A stretch of DNA of 50,000 nt from contig NC_135557.1 in assembly GCF_964340395.1 (NCBI RefSeq), forward strand, positions 13,880,161 through 13,930,160, written 5' to 3'. The translations under genes and the position numbers were made by a program. How positions within the stretch are numbered: the first letter of the stretch is position 1; each line of letters opens with the position of its first letter. Source of the DNA: Glandiceps talaboti. Taxonomy: Eukaryota > Hemichordata > Enteropneusta > Spengelidae. Shown one piece after another: positions 48,701 to 49,995 of the stretch. The notes under the pieces are model-generated. The model was not told the DNA's origin, made no database searches, and worked only from the letters and a program-made list of their open reading frames with translations.

Positions 48701-49043
48701 CCAATATGCAAATTATAATGTTATTTATATGTAAATTAATATGCAAATTAGCCATCATCCAACAACAACAGTGCATCAATGCATAGTTAGCACCCCAATT
48801 CAAGCAATTGTGCAAGAATGATCCTTTTCTGATACGTGCACTCAGGTGATGTTTTATGTGAGTTGGACTGTATACTCACCGCTCCAGAATAGGCAACAAC
48901 AGTCTCTGGTACAGTATTTCCACTAAAACTAGCTATCAATGGACTATCATAAGAATTACCATCATAGATAAATAAAAAATCATATGTACATTCAGTTTCA
49001 AAATCACTAAATTTTAATACTATCTTGGCTTGGGGGTCGGGAG
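11214..49043 (-). CDS. MEGF8: MEGF8 orthologue, multiple EGF-like domains protein 8 (5' end missing)
   Basis: Forty-two exons, each listed separately, join with matching phases into 2,712 residues plus TAG. Domain order and many residues follow vertebrate MEGF8 from CUB1 to the C-terminus, including two six-bladed kelch propellers and two CUB domains. Attractin, the nearest paralogue family, has one propeller and a C-type lectin domain, neither of which fits here. Human MEGF8 is about 2,800 residues, so only the signal peptide and start of CUB1 should be missing, beyond 50,000. MEGF8 is a type I membrane protein. In mammals its tail recruits the RING ligase MGRN1 and, with MOSMO, promotes ubiquitination of Smoothened; loss causes left-right, heart and limb defects. 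Visible oddities: many introns have tandem repeats spanning the exon junction, and an RKKR site lies outside the membrane. Confidence 0.93.
11640..11860. mobile_element. foldback MITE family E, copy 1
   Basis: TCATTATTTTTCCCTAATAT, GCGACTCGTAGTGACAAAGC and GCTGAATGAAGAAAAATATT, GGGAAATAATA. Inverted arms; shares core with 17095-17235. Confidence 0.6.
12230..13089 (-). CDS. MEGF8: MEGF8 visible exon 41: membrane-proximal domain, TM helix, MASRPFA
   Basis: The largest exon (860 nt), phase 1 in, 0 out. [20 protein letters not shown] and the following strands match the membrane-proximal domain of vertebrate MEGF8. A low-complexity insert holds RKKR (12857-12868) followed by Ser, then [31 protein letters not shown], then [12 protein letters not shown], is the transmembrane helix, almost identical to human. 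The cytosolic stretch has MASRPFA (12368-12388), the motif that in mammals binds MGRN1, then a basic, Pro-rich region. The donor is TCA then GTAAGT. Confidence 0.94.
12368..12388 (-). other. MASRPFA motif codons (MGRN1-binding motif)
   Basis: Seven codons exactly as in vertebrate MEGF8 and attractin tails. In mammalian cells the motif is needed for the link to the ubiquitin ligase MGRN1. Confidence 0.9.
13424..13488 (-). other. tRNA-like fragment, probably SINE head
   Basis: Minus strand: GTGGCCAAGTGGTTAAATCA (A-box-like) and AAGGTTCGAACCC (B box). No convincing acceptor stem or anticodon loop, so a SINE head or tRNA pseudogene rather than a working tRNA. Confidence 0.4.
13523..13755 (-). 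CDS. MEGF8: MEGF8 visible exon 40: laminin-EGF
   Basis: [26 protein letters not shown] and [19 protein letters not shown] (family CPCQNNTETGTCQG, CRESFHGSPLGGQQCY). Phase 2 in, 1 out; TQT then donor GTAAGT. About 40 bp of the 5' end with the acceptor recurs twice upstream. Confidence 0.92.
13715..13955 (-). repeat. acceptor-spanning repeat of exon 40, 3 copies
   Basis: On the + strand GCCAGTGTCCATTGCATTGA-CAG-CTATATAG recurs as GCCAGTGTCCATTTATTTAG (about 13830) and GCCAGTGTCCATTGCACTGA-CATCTATATAA (about 13902). CTCAATTTAT precedes and AATAAAAA-TTAGCAT follows each full unit. Confidence 0.85.
14541..14668 (-). CDS. MEGF8: MEGF8 visible exon 39: laminin-EGF
   Basis: [20 protein letters not shown] and GYFLYNGIC (family VCVNCQNNSYGEKCESCLQGYFLLDGKC). 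Phase 0 in, 2 out. Confidence 0.92.
15098..15430. mobile_element. MITE family A, copy
   Basis: GAGTATTTATTTTGGATTTT and complement AAATAAATACTGG at the tips, interior like 10487-10832 but diverged. A tract of about 32 T lies just upstream (15033-15065). Confidence 0.68.
15655..16700 (-). repeat. 56/64-bp junction-spanning array, 17 copies of a 5' splice site
   Basis: Each minus-strand unit holds exon-38 end sequence (CAGAATCACAAATCACCCAG, GCTATG) and donor GTAAGTTCTTACATCATTAC. Complement CTTAC at 16648 (true), 16528, 16408, 16344, 16168, 16112, 16056, 15992, 15928, 15872, 15808, 15744 and 15674; CGTAC at 16280 and 16224; CTTCC (dead) at 16584 and 16472. Steps are mostly 56 or 64 bp, differing by a GACAACAT insert. 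Confidence 0.95.
16653..16832 (-). CDS. MEGF8: MEGF8 visible exon 38: laminin-EGF
   Basis: Sixty codons, phase 0. [19 protein letters not shown] and [19 protein letters not shown] (family CEQCLPLFVG, CRGNSHIC). The end SESQITQAM plus donor GTAAGTTC is the seed of a long donor array. Confidence 0.9.
17095..17235. mobile_element. foldback MITE family E, copy 2
   Basis: TTATTTTCCCAATATTTCTC, TTCATCCAGC and the inverted GCTGAATGAAGAAAAACATT, GGGGAATAAT. CTAGTGACTCGTAGTGACAA is shared with 11640-11860. Confidence 0.65.
17425..17560. other. possible tRNA-like SINE head
   Basis: CCTGGTTAACCACTGGGG and GCGTTCGAATCCTC resemble A and B boxes with tRNA-like spacing, and AGCGCCCTCA lies just upstream. 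No body or tail matched, so this is weak. Confidence 0.25.
17745..18023. repeat. 21-bp minisatellite, part 1
   Basis: Units GAAATGGACCCTGGGAGTCT-A with variants. Interrupted by the LINE insertion at 18024-18826 and continuing after it. Its 21-bp period makes frames open on both strands. Confidence 0.9.
18024..18826 (+). mobile_element. 5'-truncated non-LTR retrotransposon (CR1/L2-like)
   Basis: From CGTAATCTCGG to an (AAT)n tail. The open frame to TAA/TGA near 18638 encodes about 200 residues of the C-terminal part of a reverse transcriptase protein: [48 protein letters not shown] and [13 protein letters not shown], all hallmarks of CR1/L2-type elements. No stop or frameshift inside, so the copy is young. 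The catalytic YADD part is missing. Confidence 0.9.
18827..19055. repeat. 21-bp minisatellite, part 2
   Basis: Eleven or so units of AGAAATGGACCCTGGGAGTTT, very uniform up to 18980 and diverged beyond. Continuation of 17745-18023. Confidence 0.92.
19127..19319 (-). CDS. MEGF8: MEGF8 visible exon 37: EGF and laminin-EGF
   Basis: [18 protein letters not shown] is an EGF module. [18 protein letters not shown] begins a laminin-EGF. Phase 2 in, 0 out; donor GTAAAT. Confidence 0.9.
19648..19822 (-). CDS. MEGF8: MEGF8 visible exon 36: EGF module
   Basis: [20 protein letters not shown] and [12 protein letters not shown] (family CPPEDECANGHHDC, CSCKTGY). Phase 1 in, 2 out. Confidence 0.9.
20172..20660. 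repeat. (TATG)n microsatellite with (GTTT)n end
   Basis: About 430 bp of ATGT units with ACCGGT and GCATGTGTGCAT interruptions, followed by GTTT repeats, beginning about 40 bp after the exon-35 donor. Confidence 0.96.
20699..20960 (-). CDS. MEGF8: MEGF8 visible exon 35: PSI cluster 2, last module
   Basis: [32 protein letters not shown] and [13 protein letters not shown] (family CALCLRRPHCGWC, RCMEGGLSGP). Phase 0 in, 1 out; donor GTAGGA, then simple-sequence DNA. Confidence 0.92.
21113..21131. repeat. poly-C tract (poly-G on sense strand)
   Basis: About 18 consecutive C; similar tracts at 13210-13228 and 42621-42639, all in MEGF8 introns. Confidence 0.9.
21495..21695. mobile_element. foldback MITE family E, copy 3
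   Basis: ATTATTCTCCCTGATATTTC, TACTCATGTAGTGACTTGTA and TTGAATATTGGAGAATA resemble 17095-17235 and 11640-11860, with inverted arms around TTCATTCAGC. Confidence 0.55.
21735..22110. mobile_element. MITE family D, copy 1
   Basis: Inverted tips TGGTGTTTTACTCATG and CATGAGTGAAACACCA (one mismatch). Pairs with 23535-23905. It reaches to within 20 bp of the exon-34 donor. Confidence 0.78.
22127..22305 (-). CDS. MEGF8: MEGF8 visible exon 34: PSI cluster 2
   Basis: [20 protein letters not shown] and [11 protein letters not shown] (family LPNCTSCLDSKGADGGWQHCVW). Phase 1 in, 0 out; donor GTACAG. Confidence 0.9.
22405..22490 (-). repeat. single duplication of the exon-33 end
   Basis: TATGGACAGTAGAAGATATT-TAT occurs at the exon end and again about 47 bp downstream. 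The second copy reads TATGCATTAA where the donor should be, so that splice site is lost. Confidence 0.85.
22453..22645 (-). CDS. MEGF8: MEGF8 visible exon 33: PSI cluster 2
   Basis: [18 protein letters not shown] and [19 protein letters not shown] (family CKWCTNCPEGAC, CEQCTREGKCMW). Phase 0 in, 1 out. About 30 bp of its 3' end is copied once in the intron. Confidence 0.86.
22840..23270. repeat. interspersed repeat with GACAGACGGA end
   Basis: Contains GTGATAGGCAAAAACTGGCT also seen (diverged) at 14008 onward, and ends with CAGACAGACGGATGGAGCCC, ATTGCAATAGTCCCC. It looks like a decayed transposon; class unknown. Confidence 0.5.
23335..23479 (-). CDS. MEGF8: MEGF8 visible exon 32: PSI cluster 2
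   Basis: [20 protein letters not shown] matches the family's CRRLRTCSECLARHP. Phase 2 in, 0 out. Confidence 0.88.
23535..23905. mobile_element. MITE family D, copy 2
   Basis: Collinear with 21735-22110 over about 370 bp (for example ATTTCAACTCTAGA, CAGTGCAGTA and ACTACTTCTACATCC). Inverted tips TTTCACTC-ATGG and CATGAGTGAAA. Confidence 0.75.
24172..24454 (-). CDS. MEGF8: MEGF8 visible exon 31: kelch blade 12 and PSI
   Basis: [20 protein letters not shown] closes propeller 2. [19 protein letters not shown] begins the second PSI cluster (family LYISGGFGG, CRLLSSPEAC). Phase 1 in, 2 out. Confidence 0.9.
24644..24788 (-). CDS. MEGF8: MEGF8 visible exon 30: kelch blade 11
   Basis: [20 protein letters not shown] and [15 protein letters not shown] (family LFHASAL, LYQVNCNAW). 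Phase 0 in, 1 out. Confidence 0.88.
24955..25640 (-). repeat. donor-spanning repeat, about 9 copies of 80-95 bp
   Basis: On the minus strand units read CACCCCTGTA, ACAGGTAAGC and GAGAGAGAAAACA. The true junction is CCACAGGTAAGTTGGAGG, then AGAGAAAATACA. Donor-like ACAGGTAA/ACAGGTAT copies lie near 25551, 25480, 25306 and 25130; others are decayed. Confidence 0.85.
25634..25797 (-). CDS. MEGF8: MEGF8 visible exon 29: kelch blade 10
   Basis: [20 protein letters not shown] and [16 protein letters not shown] (family YGHSAVYHEATDSLYVFGG). Ends CCACAG then GTAAGT, phase 0. The donor region is repeated in the intron. Confidence 0.9.
26295..26469 (-). CDS. MEGF8: MEGF8 visible exon 28: kelch blade 9
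   Basis: [20 protein letters not shown] and [17 protein letters not shown] (family AVAGHTL, GGYSPENG). Phase 0 in, 1 out. The 25798-26294 and 26470-26914 introns show nothing beyond an AGCGCCCTCA motif at 26223. Confidence 0.88.
26915..27110 (-). CDS. MEGF8: MEGF8 visible exon 27: kelch blade 8
   Basis: [20 protein letters not shown] and [17 protein letters not shown] form a blade (family RSFHAAAYVP, WVLNL). Two donors are possible. GTAATC after 26915 is preferred; GTTGAG six bases earlier also keeps the frame. Confidence 0.87.
27284..27297 (+). promoter_or_regulatory. perfect CTCF-type motif
   Basis: CCACTAGATGGCGC matches the 14-base bilaterian CTCF core (CCASYAGRKGGCRS) at every position. 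Located in a MEGF8 intron. Confidence 0.5.
27440..27672 (-). CDS. MEGF8: MEGF8 visible exon 26: EGF end, kelch blade 7
   Basis: [13 protein letters not shown] ends the EGF block. [20 protein letters not shown] begins the second propeller. Phase 0 in, 2 out. Donor GTCTGT is non-typical but needed for the frame. Confidence 0.88.
28140..28532. repeat. (CA)n/(CAGA)n/(CATA)n complex microsatellite
   Basis: Simple-sequence DNA that begins within a few bases of the exon-25 donor. Long ORFs over it are artefacts. Confidence 0.95.
28538..28752 (-). CDS. MEGF8: MEGF8 visible exon 25: CUB2 end and two EGF modules
   Basis: [10 protein letters not shown] closes CUB2. [20 protein letters not shown] and [13 protein letters not shown] form EGF modules. 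Phase 1 in, 0 out. The donor GTATGTGTGG leads straight into a (GT)n tract. Confidence 0.9.
28775..29060. mobile_element. interspersed repeat family C
   Basis: Collinear with 32022-32324 (see there), orientation the same. Intronic. Confidence 0.7.
29414..29546 (-). CDS. MEGF8: MEGF8 visible exon 24: CUB2 middle
   Basis: [16 protein letters not shown] and [17 protein letters not shown] are CUB strands (family VLAFDGFP, LIAAFCGQ). Phase 0 in, 1 out; donor GTATGA. Confidence 0.88.
29884..30281. mobile_element. foldback MITE with 75-bp arms
   Basis: Arms GTTACACCCAATCCGTGAAA, CTGCCCAATTCATGAAAT and complement. Each arm is itself a partial tandem of the CCAATTCATGAA motif. No ORF of note. Confidence 0.78.
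30314..30536 (-). CDS. MEGF8: MEGF8 visible exon 23: CUB2 first half
   Basis: [20 protein letters not shown] and [10 protein letters not shown] begin CUB2 (family CFRECGGRALLTNVSS, YCVWVV). Phase 2 in, 0 out. The 5' part of the exon with its acceptor is duplicated upstream. Confidence 0.88.
30455..30750 (-). repeat. tandem duplication across the exon-23 acceptor
   Basis: About 70 bp of exon plus the acceptor and about 70 bp of intron occur twice: GCTGACGACACTGCATCTGT at 30471 and GCTGATGACACTACATCTGT at about 30615; both end with TACAGTGTTGCACCAAGA. The outer copy has ATTTCCCTGAATGATA, so its AG is retained. Confidence 0.85.
30744..30820. repeat. (GT)n microsatellite
   Basis: About 37 uninterrupted GT units. 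Confidence 0.97.
31236..31446 (-). CDS. MEGF8: MEGF8 visible exon 22: laminin-EGF modules
   Basis: [29 protein letters not shown] and [15 protein letters not shown] match human MEGF8 almost residue for residue (NGHGDP). Phase 1 in, 2 out. A diverged duplicate of the acceptor-side intron (TGTCAATCAAAT) lies about 107 bp upstream. Confidence 0.9.
31789..31946 (-). CDS. MEGF8: MEGF8 visible exon 21: EGF and start of laminin-EGF
   Basis: [20 protein letters not shown] is an EGF module (family SGPPDFTC). [19 protein letters not shown] opens a laminin-EGF module. Phase 2 in, 1 out. Confidence 0.9.
32022..32324. mobile_element. interspersed repeat family C
   Basis: Shares TGTGTGGTTCCGGTTAAGCT, TTTTCCATTGTTTTCCAAAT and GTTTATTTCTTCCTATCAGA with 28775-29055; the first part also occurs inverted at 47055-47270. 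Class unknown. Confidence 0.7.
32325..32440. mobile_element. MITE family A, half copy
   Basis: TTTTTCAAGTAGGAAGCCAT, GATAAAAT and AAATTAAAAATCCAAAATAA match one arm of the element at 10487-10832. Confidence 0.65.
32464..32622 (-). CDS. MEGF8: MEGF8 visible exon 20: calcium-binding EGF-like module
   Basis: [18 protein letters not shown] and [15 protein letters not shown] give an EGF module. The leading DVxEC replaces the usual D-[IV]-[DN]-E of a calcium-binding EGF, so calcium binding is uncertain. Phase 2 both ends. Its acceptor region is repeated upstream. Confidence 0.88.
32600..32985 (-). repeat. acceptor-spanning repeat, 5 copies, 80-93 bp
   Basis: On the minus strand, CATATTGACAG-AGCTGATTGG-TCCTATG (acceptor plus about 20 bp of exon 20) recurs near 32708, 32801, 32884 and 32970. 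The acceptor AG is altered in most copies, so only the first is an intact splice site. Confidence 0.8.
33085..33310. mobile_element. MITE family B, partial copy
   Basis: Shares AACACTTGGCACAGCATGTT, GGAAGTA and CATCATTTGATGAGAACAG with the fuller element at 49170-49547. Confidence 0.65.
33345..33800 (-). repeat. 75-bp junction-spanning repeat, 6 copies
   Basis: CTCAGATATGTAAATAC copies the true exon end and donor (CTCAGAAATGTAAGTAA). The donor GT lies at 33786, 33711, 33636, 33561 and 33486, exactly 75 bp apart, with a sixth decayed copy near 33410. The long minus ORF here is in a different frame from the exon. Confidence 0.92.
33787..33870 (-). CDS. MEGF8: MEGF8 visible exon 19: linker to EGF block
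   Basis: An 84-nt exon: [10 protein letters not shown] and [15 protein letters not shown], matching the family's LQGDFSGP. Phase 2 both ends; read-through into the intron meets TAA at once. The donor junction is repeated downstream. Confidence 0.82.
34201..34604. mobile_element. foldback MITE
   Basis: Arms ACAGTGAAT, GTGCAGCTTTTCTGTTTGA, TACAACCA and AGAAACTGGA recur inverted at the right end. About 400 bp, no ORF. It abuts the element at 34610. Confidence 0.72.
34610..34973. mobile_element. MITE with CAGTGTTCTCC tips
   Basis: Terminal inverted repeats CAGTGTTCTCC and GGAGAACACTG. GTACAT sits directly outside both ends (34604-34609 and 34974-34979), a possible target duplication. The tips resemble hAT elements, but 6 bp is shorter than the usual 8. 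Confidence 0.6.
35006..35116 (-). CDS. MEGF8: MEGF8 visible exon 18: PSI module
   Basis: Encodes [20 protein letters not shown] and WCGNTNNP, the next PSI module. Phase 2 both ends, donor GTAAGT after GGAAT. Confidence 0.88.
35471..35602 (-). CDS. MEGF8: MEGF8 visible exon 17: PSI module
   Basis: Encodes [20 protein letters not shown] and [16 protein letters not shown], a complete PSI module with the CAWC core. Phase 2 both ends. Confidence 0.88.
35650..36420. repeat. (GGAT)n array with a 32-bp higher-order unit
   Basis: GGATG-type tetramers throughout. From about 36165 to 36400 a unit of about 32 bp (AAGGTCGGATGAATGGATGG plus GGAT units) repeats about eight times with hardly any divergence, suggesting recent expansion. 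Confidence 0.93.
36507..36622 (-). CDS. MEGF8: MEGF8 visible exon 16: PSI module
   Basis: Encodes [20 protein letters not shown] and [11 protein letters not shown], matching the family's DPFCEW. Phase 0 in, 2 out; donor GTAAGT. Confidence 0.87.
36680..37225 (-). repeat. 87-94 bp junction-spanning repeat with PSI half-domain
   Basis: Donor motif CAGGGGTACGTAC recurs with complements at 37137, 37050, 36956, 36743 and 36693, and altered copies near 36869 and 36806. Complete units carry [19 protein letters not shown]. The first extra unit is 87 bp (29 codons) and open in the exon frame; later units shorten and drift. Confidence 0.9.
37142..37384 (-). CDS. MEGF8: MEGF8 visible exon 15: PSI module
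   Basis: Eighty-one codons, phase 0. [19 protein letters not shown] is a PSI core, and [18 protein letters not shown] starts the next, completed by DPLCEW in exon 16. The last ~75 bp plus donor GTACGT are repeated several times downstream. Confidence 0.87.
37441..37602. repeat. short foldback
   Basis: TGACAGAATCCCATGATGCA, TGAGTG and CACTCGCGCATCATGGGGTT, CTGT form inverted ends. Confidence 0.55.
37826..38035 (-). CDS. MEGF8: MEGF8 visible exon 14: Cys-poor insert, part 3
   Basis: Seventy codons, phase 0 both ends: [26 protein letters not shown] and MMLNWNVDL. Matches the family's YAVEI and LTLLW strands. Function of this segment is unknown. Confidence 0.86.
38121..38510. mobile_element. 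hAT-like MITE
   Basis: Terminal inverted repeats CAGGGCTCGAAATTAACT and AGTTAATTTCGAGCCCTG (one mismatch), and inner GGTAG repeats. The CAGGG tips suggest the hAT superfamily. I did not find an exact 8-bp target duplication. A very A+T-rich palindromic stretch lies at 38297-38385. Confidence 0.68.
39123..39338 (-). CDS. MEGF8: MEGF8 visible exon 13: Cys-poor insert, part 2
   Basis: Exactly 72 codons, phase 0 both ends. Encodes [28 protein letters not shown] and [13 protein letters not shown]. It corresponds to the segment of MEGF8 between PSI clusters that carries VYRGF-like sequence in vertebrates. Confidence 0.87.
39475..39742. repeat. (CT)n/(CCCT)n microsatellite
   Basis: About 265 bp of pure pyrimidine on the + strand, beginning immediately beyond the exon-12 donor. 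All long ORFs over it are artefacts. Confidence 0.96.
39746..39903 (-). CDS. MEGF8: MEGF8 visible exon 12: Cys-poor insert, part 1
   Basis: Encodes [28 protein letters not shown] and LSQPDE, matching the WWG and SQPD positions of the family. The donor GTGTGTAG runs directly into a purine-rich (AG/GGGA)n block on the sense strand. Confidence 0.87.
39950..40110. mobile_element. TA-type MITE family F, truncated copy
   Basis: GGGAACTAGCAATCCAGATT, GAGCATGCTCAGA and CAAAGGACTATGGGATTA match the left part of 46712-46957; the right tip is lost. Confidence 0.7.
40110..40215 (-). repeat. 21-bp junction-spanning repeat, 4 donor copies
   Basis: AGAAATGGTAAGTGTT recurs at 21-bp spacing (complement CTTAC at 40127, 40148 and 40190; 40169 is altered to CTTAT). 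In the exon frame each unit reads KC-[CY]-x-R-[ND]-x, seven residues without stop. Confidence 0.9.
40195..40363 (-). CDS. MEGF8: MEGF8 visible exon 11: PSI module
   Basis: Encodes [20 protein letters not shown] and [17 protein letters not shown]. Phase 0 in, 1 out. The donor and the last bases of the exon are present four times in 21-bp steps. The first (after 40195) is taken here; later ones would add Cys-rich heptads in frame. Confidence 0.82.
40690..40970. repeat. degenerate tandem repeat, about 65-bp unit
   Basis: Blocks such as GGAACCCACTA, CTCTATAA and GGGTACAACCCTG recur three to four times with many changes, in the exon 10-11 intron. Confidence 0.55.
41028..41109 (-). CDS. MEGF8: MEGF8 visible exon 10: PSI module
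   Basis: An 82-nt exon with acceptor TTTTACAG and donor [26 protein letters not shown] is the PSI signature CxxxxxCGWC. Phase 2 in, 0 out. Confidence 0.88.
41690..42310. repeat. 40-bp minisatellite, about 15 copies
   Basis: Unit GGGTTGTATATGTACACAAA, ATGCACCAGTGTTT and TTCAT. Three frames stay open on the + strand because of period and composition, which argues against coding. It starts about 45 bp beyond the exon-9 donor but does not include it. Confidence 0.92.
42353..42554 (-). CDS. MEGF8: MEGF8 visible exon 9: kelch blade 6 and PSI start
   Basis: Encodes [25 protein letters not shown] and [11 protein letters not shown] (blade 6, closing propeller 1), then SQCFIHI, the first Cys of a PSI module. 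Donor GTATCA leaves phase 2. Confidence 0.86.
42554..43173. other. MEGF8 intron with poly-C/G tract
   Basis: Contains a run of about 20 C (poly-G on the sense strand) near 42621-42639 and a reversed AGCGCCCTCA motif at 42795-42804. Otherwise nothing recognised. Confidence 0.6.
43174..43290 (-). CDS. MEGF8: MEGF8 visible exon 8: kelch blade 5
   Basis: Acceptor TTTTCACCAG, then [20 protein letters not shown] and [12 protein letters not shown], close to the family sequence with its extra Cys pair. Phase 1 both ends. The acceptor sequence is repeated about eleven times upstream (43330-43900). Confidence 0.88.
43300..43905 (-). repeat. 46-51 bp minisatellite carrying the exon-8 acceptor
   Basis: On the minus strand each unit reads about CAATAGGAAGTCTTGATTTT, TCACACCAG and GTGATAACAC, closely matching the true acceptor TTTTCACCAG followed by GTG. 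About eleven copies precede the exon, so many cryptic 3' splice sites with pyrimidine tracts exist. Confidence 0.88.
43970..44225 (-). repeat. 36-bp junction-spanning minisatellite, 7 donor copies
   Basis: Donor motif ATGGTAAGTTA occurs with its GT next to 44195, 44159, 44123, 44087, 44051, 44015 and 43981. Most copies are 36 bp apart. Each unit is 17 bp of exon end (CTATATGGTGGTCTATG) plus 19 bp of intron start. The unit is 12 codons, open in the exon frame. Confidence 0.92.
44196..44347 (-). CDS. MEGF8: MEGF8 visible exon 7: kelch blades 4-5
   Basis: Encodes [16 protein letters not shown] and [17 protein letters not shown]. The family-conserved NYMVVYGG is completed by the next exon. The last 17 bp plus the donor are repeated six more times downstream in 36-bp units, so the donor choice is ambiguous; the first one (after 44196) restores the conserved sequence. 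Confidence 0.88.
44704..44896 (-). CDS. MEGF8: MEGF8 visible exon 6: kelch blades 3-4
   Basis: Encodes [18 protein letters not shown], then [19 protein letters not shown]. Ends in phase 2 (AG) and joins exon 44196-44347 to read [10 protein letters not shown], which matches the MEGF8 family. An apparent small exon at 44594-44643 would break the frame and is skipped. Confidence 0.87.
45075..45291 (-). CDS. MEGF8: MEGF8 visible exon 5: kelch blades 2-3
   Basis: [19 protein letters not shown] and [14 protein letters not shown] form blade 2. [18 protein letters not shown] begins blade 3. Phase 0 in, 1 out, again splitting a kelch Gly. Confidence 0.9.
45300..45660. mobile_element. MITE family A, copy
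   Basis: TGATTTTGGATTTTTAAGTA and internal TTCAAGTC, ATAACTCAAT, AAAAACAGTGTA blocks follow 10487-10832; it also has an internal duplication at 45400 and 45505. Confidence 0.6.
45737..46012. repeat. (TATG)n, (GT)n, G10 and TGCA repeats
   Basis: Composite simple-sequence block with a 10-base G run near 45866. Confidence 0.95.
46144..46238 (-). CDS. MEGF8: MEGF8 visible exon 4: kelch blade 1
   Basis: A 95-nt exon encoding [18 protein letters not shown], the outer strands and conserved Trp of blade 1. Phase 1 in, 0 out. Confidence 0.88.
46712..46957. mobile_element. TA-type MITE family F
   Basis: Inverted tips GGGAACTTGCAA and TTGCAAGTTCCC with TA on both sides (46710-46711, 46958-46959), as expected for Tc1/mariner-type insertion. 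About 246 bp, non-coding. Confidence 0.8.
47055..47270. mobile_element. interspersed repeat family C, foldback form
   Basis: CCTAATAAAAAAATTGTTTG, GTTCCGGTTA at the left and AATCGGAACTGCACAATTTT, TTTTAAGCCTAAT inverted at the right. Confidence 0.65.
47293..47476 (-). CDS. MEGF8: MEGF8 visible exon 3: EGF2 and kelch blade 1
   Basis: [14 protein letters not shown] completes an EGF module. [10 protein letters not shown] and RFWVFAG start the first kelch blade. Leaves in phase 1 so that the split Gly of the kelch Gly pair is completed by the next exon. Confidence 0.9.
47720..48030. repeat. (TCAG)n microsatellite
   Basis: About 300 bp of GTCA units with GTTA, GCCA and GAAA variants, starting about 35 bp after the exon-2 donor. 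Confidence 0.95.
48066..48278 (-). CDS. MEGF8: MEGF8 visible exon 2: end of CUB1, EGF1
   Basis: Phase 0 both ends. [15 protein letters not shown] closes CUB1. [18 protein letters not shown] then forms an EGF module, and CPDSCG begins the next. The donor GTAAGT is followed closely by a (TCAG)n block. Confidence 0.9.
48362..48375 (-). promoter_or_regulatory. near-perfect CTCF-type motif
   Basis: Minus strand ACACCAGAGGGCGC matches 13 of 14 core CTCF positions. Intronic. Confidence 0.35.
48880..49043 (-). CDS. MEGF8: MEGF8 visible exon 1: CUB1 core
   Basis: Acceptor CTTTCAG, donor GTGAGT; enters with two bases of a split codon, leaves in phase 0. Encodes [12 protein letters not shown] and [21 protein letters not shown], typical CUB strands. 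The N-terminal half of CUB1 must be in an exon outside the window. Confidence 0.9.
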
Positions 49044-49169
49044 CTGAAAGATACAATACAGAGAAATACCACAATTAATATTTATGTTTCCAAAAAACAA
49101 CAAGATACATTGTTTATAAACATAGTTCTAAGGTAGCCTGAAAGATCCAGGTATTCCTTCCGCTTATTT

Positions 49170-49547
49170 ACAACTGCTGACATCAGACCATGGACGAACA
49201 AAACCTGTTAGGAATAGGGAAAGTAAACAACTGAATTAGATTAATAACACTTGGTACAGCATGTTGGAAGTACAGAGACTTGTGTTATACTCCATCATTT
49301 GATAAGAACAGTTTCATGACCACTTTACATAATAGTTCACATTCACCAACAGTTTTGGAGTTCTCCTGGCATTTTCAGTACACATGAAAAAGGCTATAAA
49401 ACTGTTTATCCATCTATGAAACCATAGTGTGTAATACAACTGTATAAGTTTCTGCTGTTCCAACATGCTGTATCAAGTGTTATTAATCCATTGGTTTACT
49501 GTTTGTAACAGGTTCCCTTCATCCAAGGTCTGATGTCAGCAGTTGTA
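49170..49547. mobile_element. MITE family B, foldback
   Basis: Inverted tips ACAACTGCTGACATCAGACC and GGTCTGATGTCAGCAGTTGT, a perfect 20-bp match; about 378 bp. Related to 33085-33310. Confidence 0.85.
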
Positions 49548-49586
49548 ATGCACTCTCAGGGGTAGTGACTGATGACATAAGTGGTA

Positions 49587-49995
49587 GTCTAGTTCCTGAC
49601 GACCGTATTCCGATTTTACCCTATGTTTATATTCATTCATTTACGTCTAGTCAATCTTGTTACTCTAGGCATTAGATGTGGTTAAGCCCCATGCTGGGTA
49701 AAGCGTAATCCATCAAAAATTGATGGGGTGTTGTCATAAAGCATTGTCAAGTCGGACAGTGGGAAATCAAAGGTTGTTGACCTTTCTAGGACTGATATGA
49801 TATAATGCAAATGTCCGACCGAACTCCACCTTCGTCTGTTGAAACTGAAATCAAGAAGGGATGTGACGTCATAACATTTATATGAATGCTGTAGGGGGGA
49901 GCACAGAATTCTGTGCAAGAGTAATGAGATTGGCGAGACGTAATAAATATAGATAACGACATGTACAATTGGAATACGGTTGTCAGGAACTAGAC
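49587..49995. mobile_element. TA-type MITE with 25-bp tips
   Basis: GTCTAGTTCCTGACGACCGT, ATTCC at the left and its complement (one mismatch) at the right, with TA at 49585-49586 and 49996-49997. About 409 bp; the internal minus ORF has no known domain. Confidence 0.85.

Noticed and set aside
11214-49043. Attractin (ATRN/ATRNL1) instead of MEGF8
   Set aside because: Two propellers, two CUB domains, the Cys-poor insert and the C-terminal LPGG...CLGSALV segment are MEGF8 features; attractin has one propeller and a C-type lectin domain.
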